Shown here piece by piece: positions 42,212 through 58,079 of a stretch of DNA of 64,000 nt. The notes under the pieces are model-generated. The model saw only the letters and a program-made list of their open reading frames with translations. It searched no databases and was not told the DNA's origin. Numbering within the stretch: position 1 is the stretch's first letter; the number at the start of each line of letters is the position of its first letter. Source of the stretch: Myxococcales bacterium (GTDB taxonomy: Bacteria > Myxococcota_A > Polyangia > Haliangiales > Haliangiaceae); NCBI GenBank assembly GCA_016707895.1, contig JADJGV010000002.1, positions 186,001 through 250,000 on the forward strand. The letters are read 5' to 3'. Made by a program: the position numbers and the translations under genes.

Positions 42212-45200
42212 ATGCATTCATTTCATCGTGTGCGCGGCGCGCTGGCGCTCGCGCTGTGCGCGGCGTTGCTCGCGCCACCGGCCGGGCGCGCCGACCAGAA
42301 CGTGCCGACGTGGCCCATGAGCGGCGCCGGACAACCCGCGGCGGCGCAAGGCGTCGAGGGTGGTTCGCTGCCCGACGTCCGCGACGTCGACATGTTCCGC
42401 GGCAGCTTCCAGCCCGGCATCGAGCTCGAGACGCTGCCGGCGCTCGGCGCGGCGCCGCCGCTGCGCGTGCAGTACGACGCGACGCGCGTCGACGGCTGGC
42501 TGGGCGCCGGCTGGGATCTGAGCCTGGGCTCGACGATCGTCCGGCGCGCCACCGGCGGCGGCGTGCCCGACCTGACCGGCGTGGTGCTCGACGACCCGAC
42601 GAGCTGGGAGATGCGCGTCGATGGGCAGCAGCTGTTCGTGCAGGCGGACGGCACGTTCCGCGCCGAGCACGACGCGTTCACCGTGTACCGCGCGCAGCTC
42701 GCGATCAGCATCACGGGGGCGCGCGTCGTCGGCTGGACCGCGACCCGCGACGGCGTGACCCGCACCTACGGCGGCCGGTTCTGGGACGGGTGTCCGGACG
42801 GCGTCGTCTGGGCCGGCGCGGCGTGCACCGAGCCGGTGCGCTGGGAGCTGACCCGGATGGTCGACGCGCGCGGCAACGCGATCGACTACGAGTACGAGGC
42901 GCCGACCTGGAACGATCAGGCCACCGCGCTGCGCCTGGCCCGCGTCTACTACAACGACCGCCGGCACGTGATCGAGCTCGGCTACGAGGAGCGCCCCGAC
43001 GCGCGCGTCGACGGTCGGGACGGCGCGCTGGTGGTGCGCGCGCACCGGCTCGCGACGATCACCGTGGCCAGCGTCCATGACGGGGGGCGCCACGTCGCCC
43101 ACGCGTATCGGCTCGGCTACGATCCGGCGCAGGGGGACGCGCAGTCGCTGCTCACGACGGTGTGGCGGGTGCCGGTCGCCGACGACGGCACCGCGACCGG
43201 CGCGCCGATCGTGGTGCGCCGCATGGAGTACGCCGATCGCGCGGCCGGTGGACCGGCGGCCTTCGCCGGCTGGGCGGCGTTGCCGGCTGACGCGGCGCTG
43301 CACCCGGCCGACTACGACTTCGCGGGTCACGCGTCGCGGCAGTACCAGTCGGTCGGGCAGTTCATCGACCTCGACCGCGACGCGCGCGCCGACTACGTCG
43401 TGTTCAACACGGCGTGCGAGCCGGTCCGGATCGAGCCGGATGCCGAGCATCCGGAGGCGCTGATCGCTTCGCTGCTCGACCCCGGCGGATGCTCCTTCCA
43501 GCCAGCGGTCTTCCGCAACGCGCCCGGCCTCGGTGGCGCGCCGCGGCTGGGCAGCGACACGGCGCGCGCGGACCAGCTCGCGGCGCTGGTCACCGGGCTG
43601 CGGTGGGAGCCGCCGAAGTTGCTCTTCGCCGACCTCGACGACGACGGCTTCCCGGAGGTGGTGCTCGGCGACGGGCCAGGCCTGCAAGCGGTCGCCGGCA
43701 GCGCGGCCGGCTGGACCGGGGCGCCGGTCGGGGTGGCGTGGCTCGGCATCGATCTGTTCGAAGCTGATCGGCTGGCCGACATCGACGCCGATGGCCGACC
43801 CGATCTGGTCTCCGGCGACCAGTACTACGTCAACACCGGCGTCGCGCCGTTCTTCGACCCGGCGCACCCGCGCAGCCTCACTGGCTTCGCGGGCGCGGCG
43901 CCGGCCGCGGCCGACGTGCTCACCGACGGCTGCATGAGCGATACGTCCGATGCGTACCCGATCGCGGGTGCGGTGCCGCGGTCCGGTGGCTTCTACCGTG
44001 CCGCGGGTGTCGAGGCGATCGACGCCGCCGAGTACGTACGACGGCACACGAGCTACGGCGACTACAACAACGACGGCGTCACGGATCGTCTAGTCGCGCT
44101 GGCGTGGCCCAAGCGCGACCCGCTCGGTACGACCGTGCTCGGCGTGGACTACGCGTGGGGCGACGCCGCCGGCGCCTGCGGCGGCTTGAACCGCCTGTAC
44201 CTCGGCGACGGTCGCGGGCGATTCACGCTCGCACCCACCGGCGTCGGCGGATCGTTCGCGTGGCCCGACGGCCCGCGCGCGGTCTCGAGCTACGAGAACC
44301 GGACCGAGGAGTCATCGGCCTACACCTGGGTATCCACGGCGCCGCTCAACCACCTCGGCATGGCCGACATCGACGGCAGCGGCCGCGCCGAGCTGATCCA
44401 GGCGTGCGGCAGCCCCGAGCTGCCCCACGCGCTGCCCGATCCGGGCGTGGTCGCGACCGCCGCAGGCGTCGGCTTCGGCCTGGACGGCTCGGGGGACTGC
44501 CCCGCGCAGGCCAGCGCGCTCGACCACGGCACCGGGCAGATGTACCTGGGCGTCGGCAAGGACCAGACCTACGCGGGGTTCATCGATCTCGACGGCGACG
44601 GCCTCGCGGACGAGGTCGCGGGCCACGACGCGCCGCACCCCGAGACGCTGAGCGCGTTCGGCGGAGCGGCGCCGGCCTGGAGCCGCAACACCCGCGGCGT
44701 CGCGCAGAACCGCCTGACCGCGCTGATCGGCGCCCACGGCGGGCGCACCGAGCTCACCTGGGGCTCGAGCGCGGTGGCGCACCACGACCTCGGCCGCGCG
44801 GTGCCGGTGATCGCGCAGATCACCGGCGAGCGTGGCACCACGACGTTCGCGTTCACCGACGGCGCGACCGCGAGCCGCGAGCGCGCCGGCTTCGGCACCG
44901 CCGAGGCCCGCGGGACGTCGGGCGTGGCGCTGCGCTGGCGCTACCACGTCGACGCGGTGCTGGGCGGCACCGAGCGATCGCGCGCGACGGTGCTGCCGTC
45001 GGGCGCGCTGCACGACGTCGAGGTGTCGATGGCGGAGTTCGGGCTGACCGGCCTCCCGGCCGACGTGGCGGCGCCGTACTTCAACCCCGTCGTGCGGACG
45101 TGTCGCTACGCGTTCGCGACGACAGCCGGGGCGGCGCCCGACACGGGCGCGTGGGCCGCGTGTGGCGCGTTCACCGGCGAGCCGGCCACCGTGTCGGCCG

Positions 45201-48200
45201 GGGTGCGGCTGGAGGTCACGACGACGACGTGGGACCGCACGGGCGGCGTGGCCACGGGCACCCGCGACTTCGGTGACGTCACCGATCGGACCGACGGCGT
45301 GACCACCGAGCGGACCTACCACCCGCACGACGCGACGCTGGTGGCCACCCGGTTGGCGACGACTCGGTCGCGGGACGACGCCGGCGCGGTTCGCGAGTAC
45401 ATCACGTACCCGGCGTTCGCCTACGCGGGCATGGACTGGACGACCGCGCTCCAGTCCGATGGCACGCACAGCCGCACGCGTACGCGCGGCTTCGCCGGCG
45501 GCGCGCTAGCCTGGGAGACCGGCTGGGGCGGGAGCCATCGGGTCGACTACACCTACGACCACTGCGGCGCGATCGCGACGCGCACCGACGCGCTGACCTC
45601 GGACGGCTACGCGCGCGACGCGCGCTGCCGGCTGATCGAGCACACCACGGCCGCGGGCCTGGTCGAGGGCTACGCCTACGACGACGCCGGCCGGGTGACG
45701 CTCGAGACCGTCGACGCCGGCGCCGGTGCGATCGACACCACGCGCCACGCCTACGATCACGGTGCGGCGATCGACGCCCCGGCGATCGTCGACGTCCACG
45801 ACGCCGGCGACGGCACGCAGACCGTCGAGAAGGTCTACGTCGACGGGTTCGGCCGCGACTGGCGGACGGTGGTGTGCCGCCGGGATCCGCTGCGCGGCGA
45901 CGCGTGGACCGCCAGCCTCGACGAGGCCTACGGCTGCGCGCCGGATCGCGACGGCGATCGCGCGGTGTCGCGCGTGACGTTGCGCTCGGCGGCCTCGGGC
46001 TGGGTCGAGCTAGCGACCGAGCTGTTCGACGCCCGCGACGGCGCGGTGGCGCCCATCGCGGCGCCGGCCGCGAGTGGCCGCGTGCCCGCGGTCGCGTGGA
46101 GCGGCGACGTGCCGCGCACCGAGACGCGCTACGACGTGCTCGGCCGCGAGGCCCGGCTGACGCCGCCCGACGGCGTGGCCACCACCTCCGCGTACGATCT
46201 GGGCGTCGCGCGGACCACCCGCGCGGGCGTGACCACCGCGGTCGAGACCCGCGGTCGCATCACGCGGACGTCGCGCAACGGCGCGGTGATCCGCACCGAC
46301 GAGGTCGACGGCTTCGGCGCGCCGCGCACGACCACCGATGCGACCGGCGCGATCACCGCGCATGACTACGACGGCTACGGCCGGCGGATCGCGACCACCG
46401 GCCCCGCGGTGATGACCTACGGCGCGTGCGGCGTGCCGGCGACCTCGACGCGCGCGATCACCCAGCGGGTGCTCGCCGACGACGACACGCTGACGGCCGA
46501 GATCGACGCCGCCGGCAACCGCACCAGCTACGGGTACGACGCGATCGGCCGCGCGATCCTGCGCACCGGCCCTGACGGGGCGACGTGGCAGACCGCGTAC
46601 GACGACACCGCGGGCGCGCGGCGGGTCGTGACCACCGACGACCTCGGCGCGGTGACGACGACGTGGGTCGACGCGCGCGATCGCGCGCTGGCGGTCGACT
46701 ACCCCGACGGCACGGCGACCGAGACCAGCTACGACGCGCGCGGCCGGGTCGCGAGCTTCGTCGACGCGACCGGCGCGCAGACCGCGACCACCTACGACCG
46801 CCTCGATCGCGTCGTGGCGGAGACCGTGACCATGGACGCGGTGGTGGCGACCACGCGCACGGCGCGCGACGCGCGCGGCAACGCGGTGCGGGTCGAGGAC
46901 GCCGACGGCGAGGTGCGCGCGACGACCTACGATGGCGCCGGCCGGGTGCTGCGGGTGACGCTCGGCGACCCGACCCGGGCCACGCCGCGCGAGCTCGAGC
47001 GCGACACCTACGACGCCAACGGCCGCCTGGTCGAGCAGGTGCTCGACGGCGTGGTCCACCGGTTGAGCTACGACGCGCTCGGCCGCTTGAGCACGCGCGA
47101 GGACGGTTACCTGGCCGGCGCCGCGCCGGCAGCGCTGATGGCCACCGCGTGGACGTACACCGCGCGCGACGAGATCGCCCGCGAGGTCGACGCGCTGGGA
47201 CAGGGCGTGGCGCGCCGCTACGACGCGGCGGGGCGGCTGATCGAGGAGGCCGACGTCGACGGCGCGACCACGCTGGCCACCCGCCGCGTCGGCTACGACG
47301 TCCGCGGCCTGGTCGCGCGGACGACCGACGGCGCCGGCCACGCCACCTGCACTCGCTACGACGCCTACGGCCGGGTGATCGGCGTGAAGCGCGATGGGCT
47401 GGGTGAGACCGTCACCAGCTACGCCCGCGGCGCAGTCGCGCCGATCGCCGGGGCGCCGACGCCGTTGCGCGCCGTGACCACCACCGCCCCCACTGGCGAG
47501 GTCACGCGGCGCTTCGACGACGCGCTCGGCCGCACCTGGGTCACGCAGGCGCCCGACGGCTCGCTGATCGAGGCGCAGCACGAACTCGGCCTCCTGGTCC
47601 GCACCCGCCGCTGGGGCAACGACGGCGTGGTCCACGCGGTCAAGCGCTACGACTACGCGCCGGCGAGCGCGCGGCGGATCGCCGAGACCGACTGGATCGC
47701 CGCCGATGACGAGGCGGCCTGCGCCGCCGATCCCGCGACCTGTTCCAGCGGTCGCGTCACCACCACCTACACCGCGGGCGGCCGCGTGGCGACGCTCACC
47801 GACGCGCAGGGCAACGTCACCGCCGCGCACTACTCGACCGACGGGCAGATGCTGCCGACGCGGGTCGAGCTGGGTGGCGTGACCGAGCTGGCGCGCAGCT
47901 ACGACGCGACCTACGCGCTGACCATCGCCGAGACCACCGGCGACGCCAGCGACAGCATCGTCACGAGCTTCCGACGCGAGCGCAACCTGCGCATCGATCA
48001 GGTACAGCGGAGCCGGGCCACGACCGGCGCGAGCGAGGTCACGGCGATCCGGTTCGACGGCGTCGGCCGGCGCGTCGCTGCGAGCTTCACCCGCGACGGC
48101 CACGTCGAGAGCGAGCTGGCGTGGACCTACGACCGCCAGGGGCGCGTCGCGACCAAGGCGTACCGCGTCGATGGCCTCGACTACCTGGCGCCGGGCCGTC

Positions 48201-50338
48201 CGTACTCGTTCGCGTGGAGCTACGACGCCGACGGGCGCGTCACCTCGCTGGCGTACCCGTCGGGCAACGTCGTGACCTACCAGCGCGACGCCGATGGCTG
48301 GATGGACCGCATCGCCACCGGCGCTGGCACCATCGTGGCCTACCGCGACCGCGACCCCGCCGGGCGCTTCCACACGATGGACTACGCGGGCGGCACGACC
48401 GTGCGGCGCGACTACCGCGACGGCCGCGAGGCGTGGCGCACGATCGGCGGCCCGAGCGGCGCCACGATCGCCGAGACCTACCACCACGACCCGATCGGTC
48501 GGCTGACGACGATCGCCCGCACCGCCGACGGCGTGGCCGAGAACTCGTACTACGCGTACGACGCCCGCGACATGCTGGCGCTCGAGGCCCACGACGAGGA
48601 CGGTCACACCACCGCCATCGCGTACACCTACGACGCCGCCGGCCTGCGCACGCACAAGCAGGTGGCGATCGACGGCGCGACGACCCGCGACGAGGCCTAC
48701 AGCTACCGCGCCGGCCACCGGCTCGACGCGGTGGGCGGCACGTCGCTGCCGGCCGACGCGTGGGACGCGATGGGGCGCCAGCTCGTCGATCAGCGCGGCA
48801 ACGCGCTGGCGTGGGGGCTCGACGCGCAGCTGCGCGCGATCACCACGTCGGCGGGCGCCACCGAGACGATGCTGCACGACGCGCTCGGCCAGCGGGTGGC
48901 GCGCACGGCCGACGGCGTCACCGACGTCTACCTATCCGACGACGTGTCGGGTCAGGTCCTGCACCACGTGCGCGGCGACGGCACGACGCAGGACGTGGTG
49001 CGCGGCCCCGGCGAGGGCGTGGTCGCGTTCCTGTCGGAGACCGGCGCGATCACGCCGTTCACCGCGGGCGACGGCGACGGCCGCCAGCTGATCGGCGCCG
49101 CGGCGAGTCCGCTGGTCGAGCGCAGCCACGGCGCGTTCGGCGAGCTGCTCGCGGGCGCCGCGGGCGACGAGGTGAGCCAGCTCGGCTTCCACCAGACCTG
49201 GTCGACCACGGCCGGGCTGCGCATCGCCGGCGTGCGCCCGTACGATCCCGACACCGGCCGCTTCCTGGCGCCGGACCCGCTCCTGTTCGCGGCCGCCGCC
49301 GATCTCAACGACGCGGCCGACTTCTACCGCTACGCGCACAACGACCCGGTCGCGCTCTCCGACTCGACCGGCTACGCCGCGCTGTTCTCCTCGCGCCCGT
49401 TCATCGCGAAGTTCCAGCTGCTCGACGGCGGTACTACGTCCAGCTGGTACGGGGTCAAGGATATCGTCTCCGCCGACGATGGCTTCGACTCAACTCAGCC
49501 GTTCAGCCGTGTGGACGTGGTCAGCGACATCGACGAGGCTATCGACGCGCGCTTCGATGCGATCGCCGAGATTGACACGATCGAAGACGGACTCCCCAGG
49601 CAATCCTGGGCACAGCGCGCCGAGCAGCGCGAGGCCCGACGGCGGCACCGCGACGAGGTGCGCGAGCAGAAGCGCGCAGCACGCGATGCCACGAAGGGGG
49701 CGCGTGTACCGCGAGGGGCACGCTCGCGTGGAGAGAGCAACGAACTCGCGTCGCTCGACGTCGAGACGATACTCGTGATTGGGGCTGATGGCCGCGTCGA
49801 GGTCAAGACGTTCGTCCATGGCGCTGAGGTGGCGAGCGAGGTGGGTTGTATCGGTCGCGCGTGCGACTTGCTCACATCACGGATCGCGGATGTGGCCGCA
49901 ACGAGCACGGCTGATGTGAGTTCTGACGTCCGAGCGACATCCGCCTTGGCGGTCGACACCGCCGCGGTAGCGCTGCCACCAGCCCCGCTCCCGCGCAGAT
50001 CCGCCACAAAGCCCTCGGGCGCTCGCGCCGAGGCACGGCCTGAGACTTCAGTCCAAGCGGACACCGAGACCGCAACGCCGGGATCGTACTGGCTATGCAC
50101 GGGGCCGACCGGGCCGAACACCGCTGTACCGCCAGCGCTCATCGAGCCGGTGATCGAGTTTGGGCGTGGAGACATCGTCCTCGTGTCGGCCGGCGTCGAA
50201 GGGATTGCCGGCGCGATCAAGTTCACGCCGGGGTACGATGCGGTGACGGGCAATGCGAGCGCCGCGCTAGTTGGGGACGGGAACTTCTTCGGCTTCACCG
50301 GCAAGTTCGGTTCGGATCCACCAGCGCCACCCGCATAG
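42212..50338 (+). CDS. secreted SpvB / FG-GAP / RHS-repeat giant protein with unrecognised C-terminal tail
   Basis: 2708 aa. Signal MHSFHRVRGALALALCAALL ends near 28. Residues about 61-110 resemble the SpvB/TcdB N-terminal region (FRGSFQPGIELETLPALGAA, GWLGAGWDLSLGSTI). Six FG-GAP-type Asp turns follow (for example DLDDDGFPEVV, DIDADGRPDLV, DLDGDGLADEV; 387-800). About 1110-2330 is a long run of RHS/YD repeats (YDALGRLSTREDG and similar). The RHS core ends near 2341 with RPYDPDTGRFLAPDP and YAHNDPVALSDSTGY. The final 320 residues are unrelated to the core, with a charged stretch (AEQREARRRHRDEVREQKRA), and should be the variable payload. GGAGG lies 5 nt before ATG 42212. Likely a toxin or surface-interaction polymorphic protein. 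Confidence 0.92.
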   Translation: MHSFHRVRGALALALCAALLAPPAGRADQNVPTWPMSGAGQPAAAQGVEGGSLPDVRDVDMFRGSFQPGIELETLPALGAAPPLRVQYDATRVDGWLGAGWDLSLGSTIVRRATGGGVPDLTGVVLDDPTSWEMRVDGQQLFVQADGTFRAEHDAFTVYRAQLAISITGARVVGWTATRDGVTRTYGGRFWDGCPDGVVWAGAACTEPVRWELTRMVDARGNAIDYEYEAPTWNDQATALRLARVYYNDRRHVIELGYEERPDARVDGRDGALVVRAHRLATITVASVHDGGRHVAHAYRLGYDPAQGDAQSLLTTVWRVPVADDGTATGAPIVVRRMEYADRAAGGPAAFAGWAALPADAALHPADYDFAGHASRQYQSVGQFIDLDRDARADYVVFNTACEPVRIEPDAEHPEALIASLLDPGGCSFQPAVFRNAPGLGGAPRLGSDTARADQLAALVTGLRWEPPKLLFADLDDDGFPEVVLGDGPGLQAVAGSAAGWTGAPVGVAWLGIDLFEADRLADIDADGRPDLVSGDQYYVNTGVAPFFDPAHPRSLTGFAGAAPAAADVLTDGCMSDTSDAYPIAGAVPRSGGFYRAAGVEAIDAAEYVRRHTSYGDYNNDGVTDRLVALAWPKRDPLGTTVLGVDYAWGDAAGACGGLNRLYLGDGRGRFTLAPTGVGGSFAWPDGPRAVSSYENRTEESSAYTWVSTAPLNHLGMADIDGSGRAELIQACGSPELPHALPDPGVVATAAGVGFGLDGSGDCPAQASALDHGTGQMYLGVGKDQTYAGFIDLDGDGLADEVAGHDAPHPETLSAFGGAAPAWSRNTRGVAQNRLTALIGAHGGRTELTWGSSAVAHHDLGRAVPVIAQITGERGTTTFAFTDGATASRERAGFGTAEARGTSGVALRWRYHVDAVLGGTERSRATVLPSGALHDVEVSMAEFGLTGLPADVAAPYFNPVVRTCRYAFATTAGAAPDTGAWAACGAFTGEPATVSAGVRLEVTTTTWDRTGGVATGTRDFGDVTDRTDGVTTERTYHPHDATLVATRLATTRSRDDAGAVREYITYPAFAYAGMDWTTALQSDGTHSRTRTRGFAGGALAWETGWGGSHRVDYTYDHCGAIATRTDALTSDGYARDARCRLIEHTTAAGLVEGYAYDDAGRVTLETVDAGAGAIDTTRHAYDHGAAIDAPAIVDVHDAGDGTQTVEKVYVDGFGRDWRTVVCRRDPLRGDAWTASLDEAYGCAPDRDGDRAVSRVTLRSAASGWVELATELFDARDGAVAPIAAPAASGRVPAVAWSGDVPRTETRYDVLGREARLTPPDGVATTSAYDLGVARTTRAGVTTAVETRGRITRTSRNGAVIRTDEVDGFGAPRTTTDATGAITAHDYDGYGRRIATTGPAVMTYGACGVPATSTRAITQRVLADDDTLTAEIDAAGNRTSYGYDAIGRAILRTGPDGATWQTAYDDTAGARRVVTTDDLGAVTTTWVDARDRALAVDYPDGTATETSYDARGRVASFVDATGAQTATTYDRLDRVVAETVTMDAVVATTRTARDARGNAVRVEDADGEVRATTYDGAGRVLRVTLGDPTRATPRELERDTYDANGRLVEQVLDGVVHRLSYDALGRLSTREDGYLAGAAPAALMATAWTYTARDEIAREVDALGQGVARRYDAAGRLIEEADVDGATTLATRRVGYDVRGLVARTTDGAGHATCTRYDAYGRVIGVKRDGLGETVTSYARGAVAPIAGAPTPLRAVTTTAPTGEVTRRFDDALGRTWVTQAPDGSLIEAQHELGLLVRTRRWGNDGVVHAVKRYDYAPASARRIAETDWIAADDEAACAADPATCSSGRVTTTYTAGGRVATLTDAQGNVTAAHYSTDGQMLPTRVELGGVTELARSYDATYALTIAETTGDASDSIVTSFRRERNLRIDQVQRSRATTGASEVTAIRFDGVGRRVAASFTRDGHVESELAWTYDRQGRVATKAYRVDGLDYLAPGRPYSFAWSYDADGRVTSLAYPSGNVVTYQRDADGWMDRIATGAGTIVAYRDRDPAGRFHTMDYAGGTTVRRDYRDGREAWRTIGGPSGATIAETYHHDPIGRLTTIARTADGVAENSYYAYDARDMLALEAHDEDGHTTAIAYTYDAAGLRTHKQVAIDGATTRDEAYSYRAGHRLDAVGGTSLPADAWDAMGRQLVDQRGNALAWGLDAQLRAITTSAGATETMLHDALGQRVARTADGVTDVYLSDDVSGQVLHHVRGDGTTQDVVRGPGEGVVAFLSETGAITPFTAGDGDGRQLIGAAASPLVERSHGAFGELLAGAAGDEVSQLGFHQTWSTTAGLRIAGVRPYDPDTGRFLAPDPLLFAAAADLNDAADFYRYAHNDPVALSDSTGYAALFSSRPFIAKFQLLDGGTTSSWYGVKDIVSADDGFDSTQPFSRVDVVSDIDEAIDARFDAIAEIDTIEDGLPRQSWAQRAEQREARRRHRDEVREQKRAARDATKGARVPRGARSRGESNELASLDVETILVIGADGRVEVKTFVHGAEVASEVGCIGRACDLLTSRIADVAATSTADVSSDVRATSALAVDTAAVALPPAPLPRRSATKPSGARAEARPETSVQADTETATPGSYWLCTGPTGPNTAVPPALIEPVIEFGRGDIVLVSAGVEGIAGAIKFTPGYDAVTGNASAALVGDGNFFGFTGKFGSDPPAPPA
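49381..50338 (+). other. variable tail segment of the RHS gene
   Basis: From just after the RHS core end, base use shifts visibly to lower GC and less biased third positions (for example ATT, GCT, TCA, AAG mixes), unlike the preceding 7 kb. This is the usual sign of an exchanged toxin cassette. The encoded tail has no motif I recognise; it contains a Lys/Arg-rich helix, an Ala/Ser-rich linker and ends GNFFGFTGKFGSDPPAPPA. Confidence 0.6.
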
Positions 50339-50445
50339 GGCTCCCGGTACCGCTGGATCCCAACGCCCCACGTCCGATTCTCGTCGCCGTCGCCCATCGA
50401 CGCAGATCCCGACGGATTCAGGAAGCGCGGGCGGGGGACTCCGCC

Positions 50446-50829
50446 TCACCGCAGCCGGCGCCATAGCTCGGCGAGGTCGGCGAGCAGGGCGGCGGTGGGC
50501 TGGCCTTTGATCGCGAGGCCACACGACATCACCTGGTCGGCGCGCCACGCGGCGAGGAGGTGCCAGGTCTGGGGCCACGCGGGATCGGTCGGAGCGTGGC
50601 GCACCAGCAGGGCGCGGGCCGCCCGGGCGCGGGGTTGGCGAATGCGCGCCACGCCCGACACGTAGCCTAGGGGCGACGCGGCCATCGCGTCGACACAGCG
50701 ATCGAGCGGTGGCGCCTGGGCGGCGAACGCCAGCGGTCGCGCGAACACGGTGGCCTGCGGCAAAGCGGTCCACGCCGCGCCGCTGGCGACGGAGGTGCGC
50801 GCCCATACCGCTGGGACGCTCACCATCAC
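50446..50829 (-). CDS. hypothetical protein, possibly truncated at the 5' end
   Basis: 127 aa from ATG 50829 (GTG 50832 adjacent). The same frame stays open and protein-like well upstream to about 51045 (RELRRDLLRRPACPAPPSDG, RWIDHDVDGVMVSVPAVWAR) without an ATG or GTG, so the 5' end is either lost, frameshifted, or starts at a rare codon. The body is Ala/Leu/Trp-rich with conserved Cys residues and ends AALLADLAELWRRLR. There is no signal or membrane helix. It is convergent with the RHS gene (107 bases apart) and is the only candidate partner for the RHS tail on that side. The family is not recognised. Confidence 0.5.
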   Translation of the reverse strand: MMVSVPAVWARTSVASGAAWTALPQATVFARPLAFAAQAPPLDRCVDAMAASPLGYVSGVARIRQPRARAARALLVRHAPTDPAWPQTWHLLAAWRADQVMSCGLAIKGQPTAALLADLAELWRRLR

Positions 50830-50832
50830 GCC

Positions 50833-51137
50833 GTCGACGTCGTGATCGATCCAGCGGCCGTCGCTCGGCGGCGCCGGGCAGGCTGGCCGGCGCAGCAGGT
50901 CGCGACGAAGCTCGCGTGGAGGGCGCGGGGCGATCGGCCTGGTCGCCGGGCCGGCCGGCGCCGTGGATCGCCCAGGGCCGCGTGAGTCGGCGGCCGGCTC
51001 CCTGGGCGGCCCGCCGCGGGTGGTGGTGCGCCGAGGCGGCCGAGGCGTCGGTCATGCCATCGCGACCAGCAAGTCCAGGCCGCGGGCCGGCGCGGCGCCG
51101 GCGCCGTTGACGATCGTCGTGGCGTGTAGATTCGCGG
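50833..51137. other. 305-base spacer with upstream extension of the 50446 frame
   Basis: No independent gene is visible. On the minus strand the frame of the 50446 gene continues up to TGA near 51048. On the plus strand the last 60 bases before ATG 51138 hold the promoter region of the activator gene, and no motif of the GCAACC type is present. Confidence 0.4.
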
Positions 51138-52913
<1,776 letters not shown>

Positions 52914-52982
52914 CGCGGCGACGGCGCGGGCCGGCTCGCGGCGTGCGCGTGAGGCGGCCCGCGACGGCCGCGCGCCCGCGGC

Positions 52983-53861
52983 TCACAGCATCGGGCCGCC
53001 GTACGGCGCCGCGCCCATCACCGCCGGGTTCCAGGTGGTGAACACCTGCACCGGGTAGTCGAACGCCGGGCCGCCGGCCGGATCGGTGCACGTCGTCGGG
53101 TAGCGCTGCGCGGTCGCGCCGGCGTAGCCGCAGGTCGCGGCGCTGTACAGCGTGCGCGCGCTGTAGTGGTTGCAGATGGTGAGGCCGCCTGGGCACACGC
53201 GCTGCGACTCGTCGGGCGCGTTCGCGGCGTGGCCGCCGATGACGACCTCGCGGCGATTCGCGAACAGGTTGCCGGCGGCGGCGAGCTCCTGGTACGAGTA
53301 CGCGGCGGGGCAGTCGGGCGTGAACTCGGTCTTGATGCAGATCTCGACCGCGTACGAGTAGAAGTCGACGTTCACCGTCATGCCGGCGGTGATGATCGAC
53401 TGCACGCGCTCGTTCCACGGCGTCGTGAGCGCCGTGCGCGCGAGCCCGAATGCGCCGGCGGTCGCGGTGCCGGTCGCCGGGTTGGAGACCACGTCGCCCT
53501 TGCCGGCGCCGACGCGGATGATGTAGCGGAGCAGGTCGCTGCGCACCGGATCGCCGCCGACCCAGGTGCTCCACTCGACGGCCAGCGCGCACGACGTGCC
53601 CGTGGCGGTGGTCGTCGCGGTGCCGGGCTGACACAGCGCGCGGATCGTCCCGCTGGGCAACGCGATGCCCGCGGGCCCGAGCACGGTCGGCCCGAGCTGC
53701 AGCGGCGCCTGCTGCCAGCTCCCCGGCGGCAGGCCGTTGTCATCGCAGGTCAGGCACTTCGTCGCGGCTTGATCGGCGGAGCCGAGCGACGGCTCGTCGA
53801 CCGTGTCGACACAGGCGGCCAGCGAGGCGAGTGCGGCGAGTGACAGGACACGGGTGAGCAT
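52983..53861 (-). CDS. predicted lipoprotein
   Basis: 292 aa from ATG 53861, with GGAGGA eight bases upstream and TACACT just before it. Signal MLTRVLSLAALASLAACVDT has its lipobox Cys at 17. The mature protein has a CLTC pair, then one beta-rich domain (ALAVEWSTWVGGDPVRSDLL, GMTVNVDFYSYAVEICIKTE) and a Cys-rich C-terminal part (RVCPGGLTICNHYSARTLYS, ATCGYAGATAQRYPTTCTDP). Conserved Tyr/Asn in ICNHYSART may mark an ADYC-like domain of myxobacterial lipoproteins, which is a tentative reading. Between the activator and kinase genes. Confidence 0.8.
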   Translation of the reverse strand: MLTRVLSLAALASLAACVDTVDEPSLGSADQAATKCLTCDDNGLPPGSWQQAPLQLGPTVLGPAGIALPSGTIRALCQPGTATTTATGTSCALAVEWSTWVGGDPVRSDLLRYIIRVGAGKGDVVSNPATGTATAGAFGLARTALTTPWNERVQSIITAGMTVNVDFYSYAVEICIKTEFTPDCPAAYSYQELAAAGNLFANRREVVIGGHAANAPDESQRVCPGGLTICNHYSARTLYSAATCGYAGATAQRYPTTCTDPAGGPAFDYPVQVFTTWNPAVMGAAPYGGPML

Positions 53862-54028
53862 CGACGAAGTCCTCCAGTGTAGGGGAGCGTACACGAACCA
53901 CGCGTGGCAATGCACGGCTCGATCCACCCCCGAGGGGTGGGCCGGGCGGCCGAACCGCGCGGAACTTCGACGCCGGCGCCCCGGCCCTGGCGGCCCCCTG
54001 CTCTGATCCGAGCACCCCTGCTCAGAGT

Positions 54029-57985
<3,957 letters not shown>

Positions 57986-57993
57986 GGCCAGTG

Positions 57994-57999
57994 ATTGTA
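57994..57999 (-). promoter_or_regulatory. -10 element TACAAT of the kinase gene
   Basis: Read on the minus strand, TACAAT ends eight bases before TTG 57985. It is the best -10 match in the window and supports a leaderless TTG start over GTG 58015, which would lie upstream of it. Confidence 0.45.
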
Positions 58000-58079
58000 G
58001 CGGCTGCGCGACCACGATACGGGCTCCGCAGCACGCCGCGTGCCAGCGTGCGACGCCGGCGGCTCTGCCGGCGCGCCGC

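Noticed and set aside
46010..48877. 955-codon minus-strand frame inside the RHS gene
   Set aside because: Shadow of the YD repeats; no domain or start.
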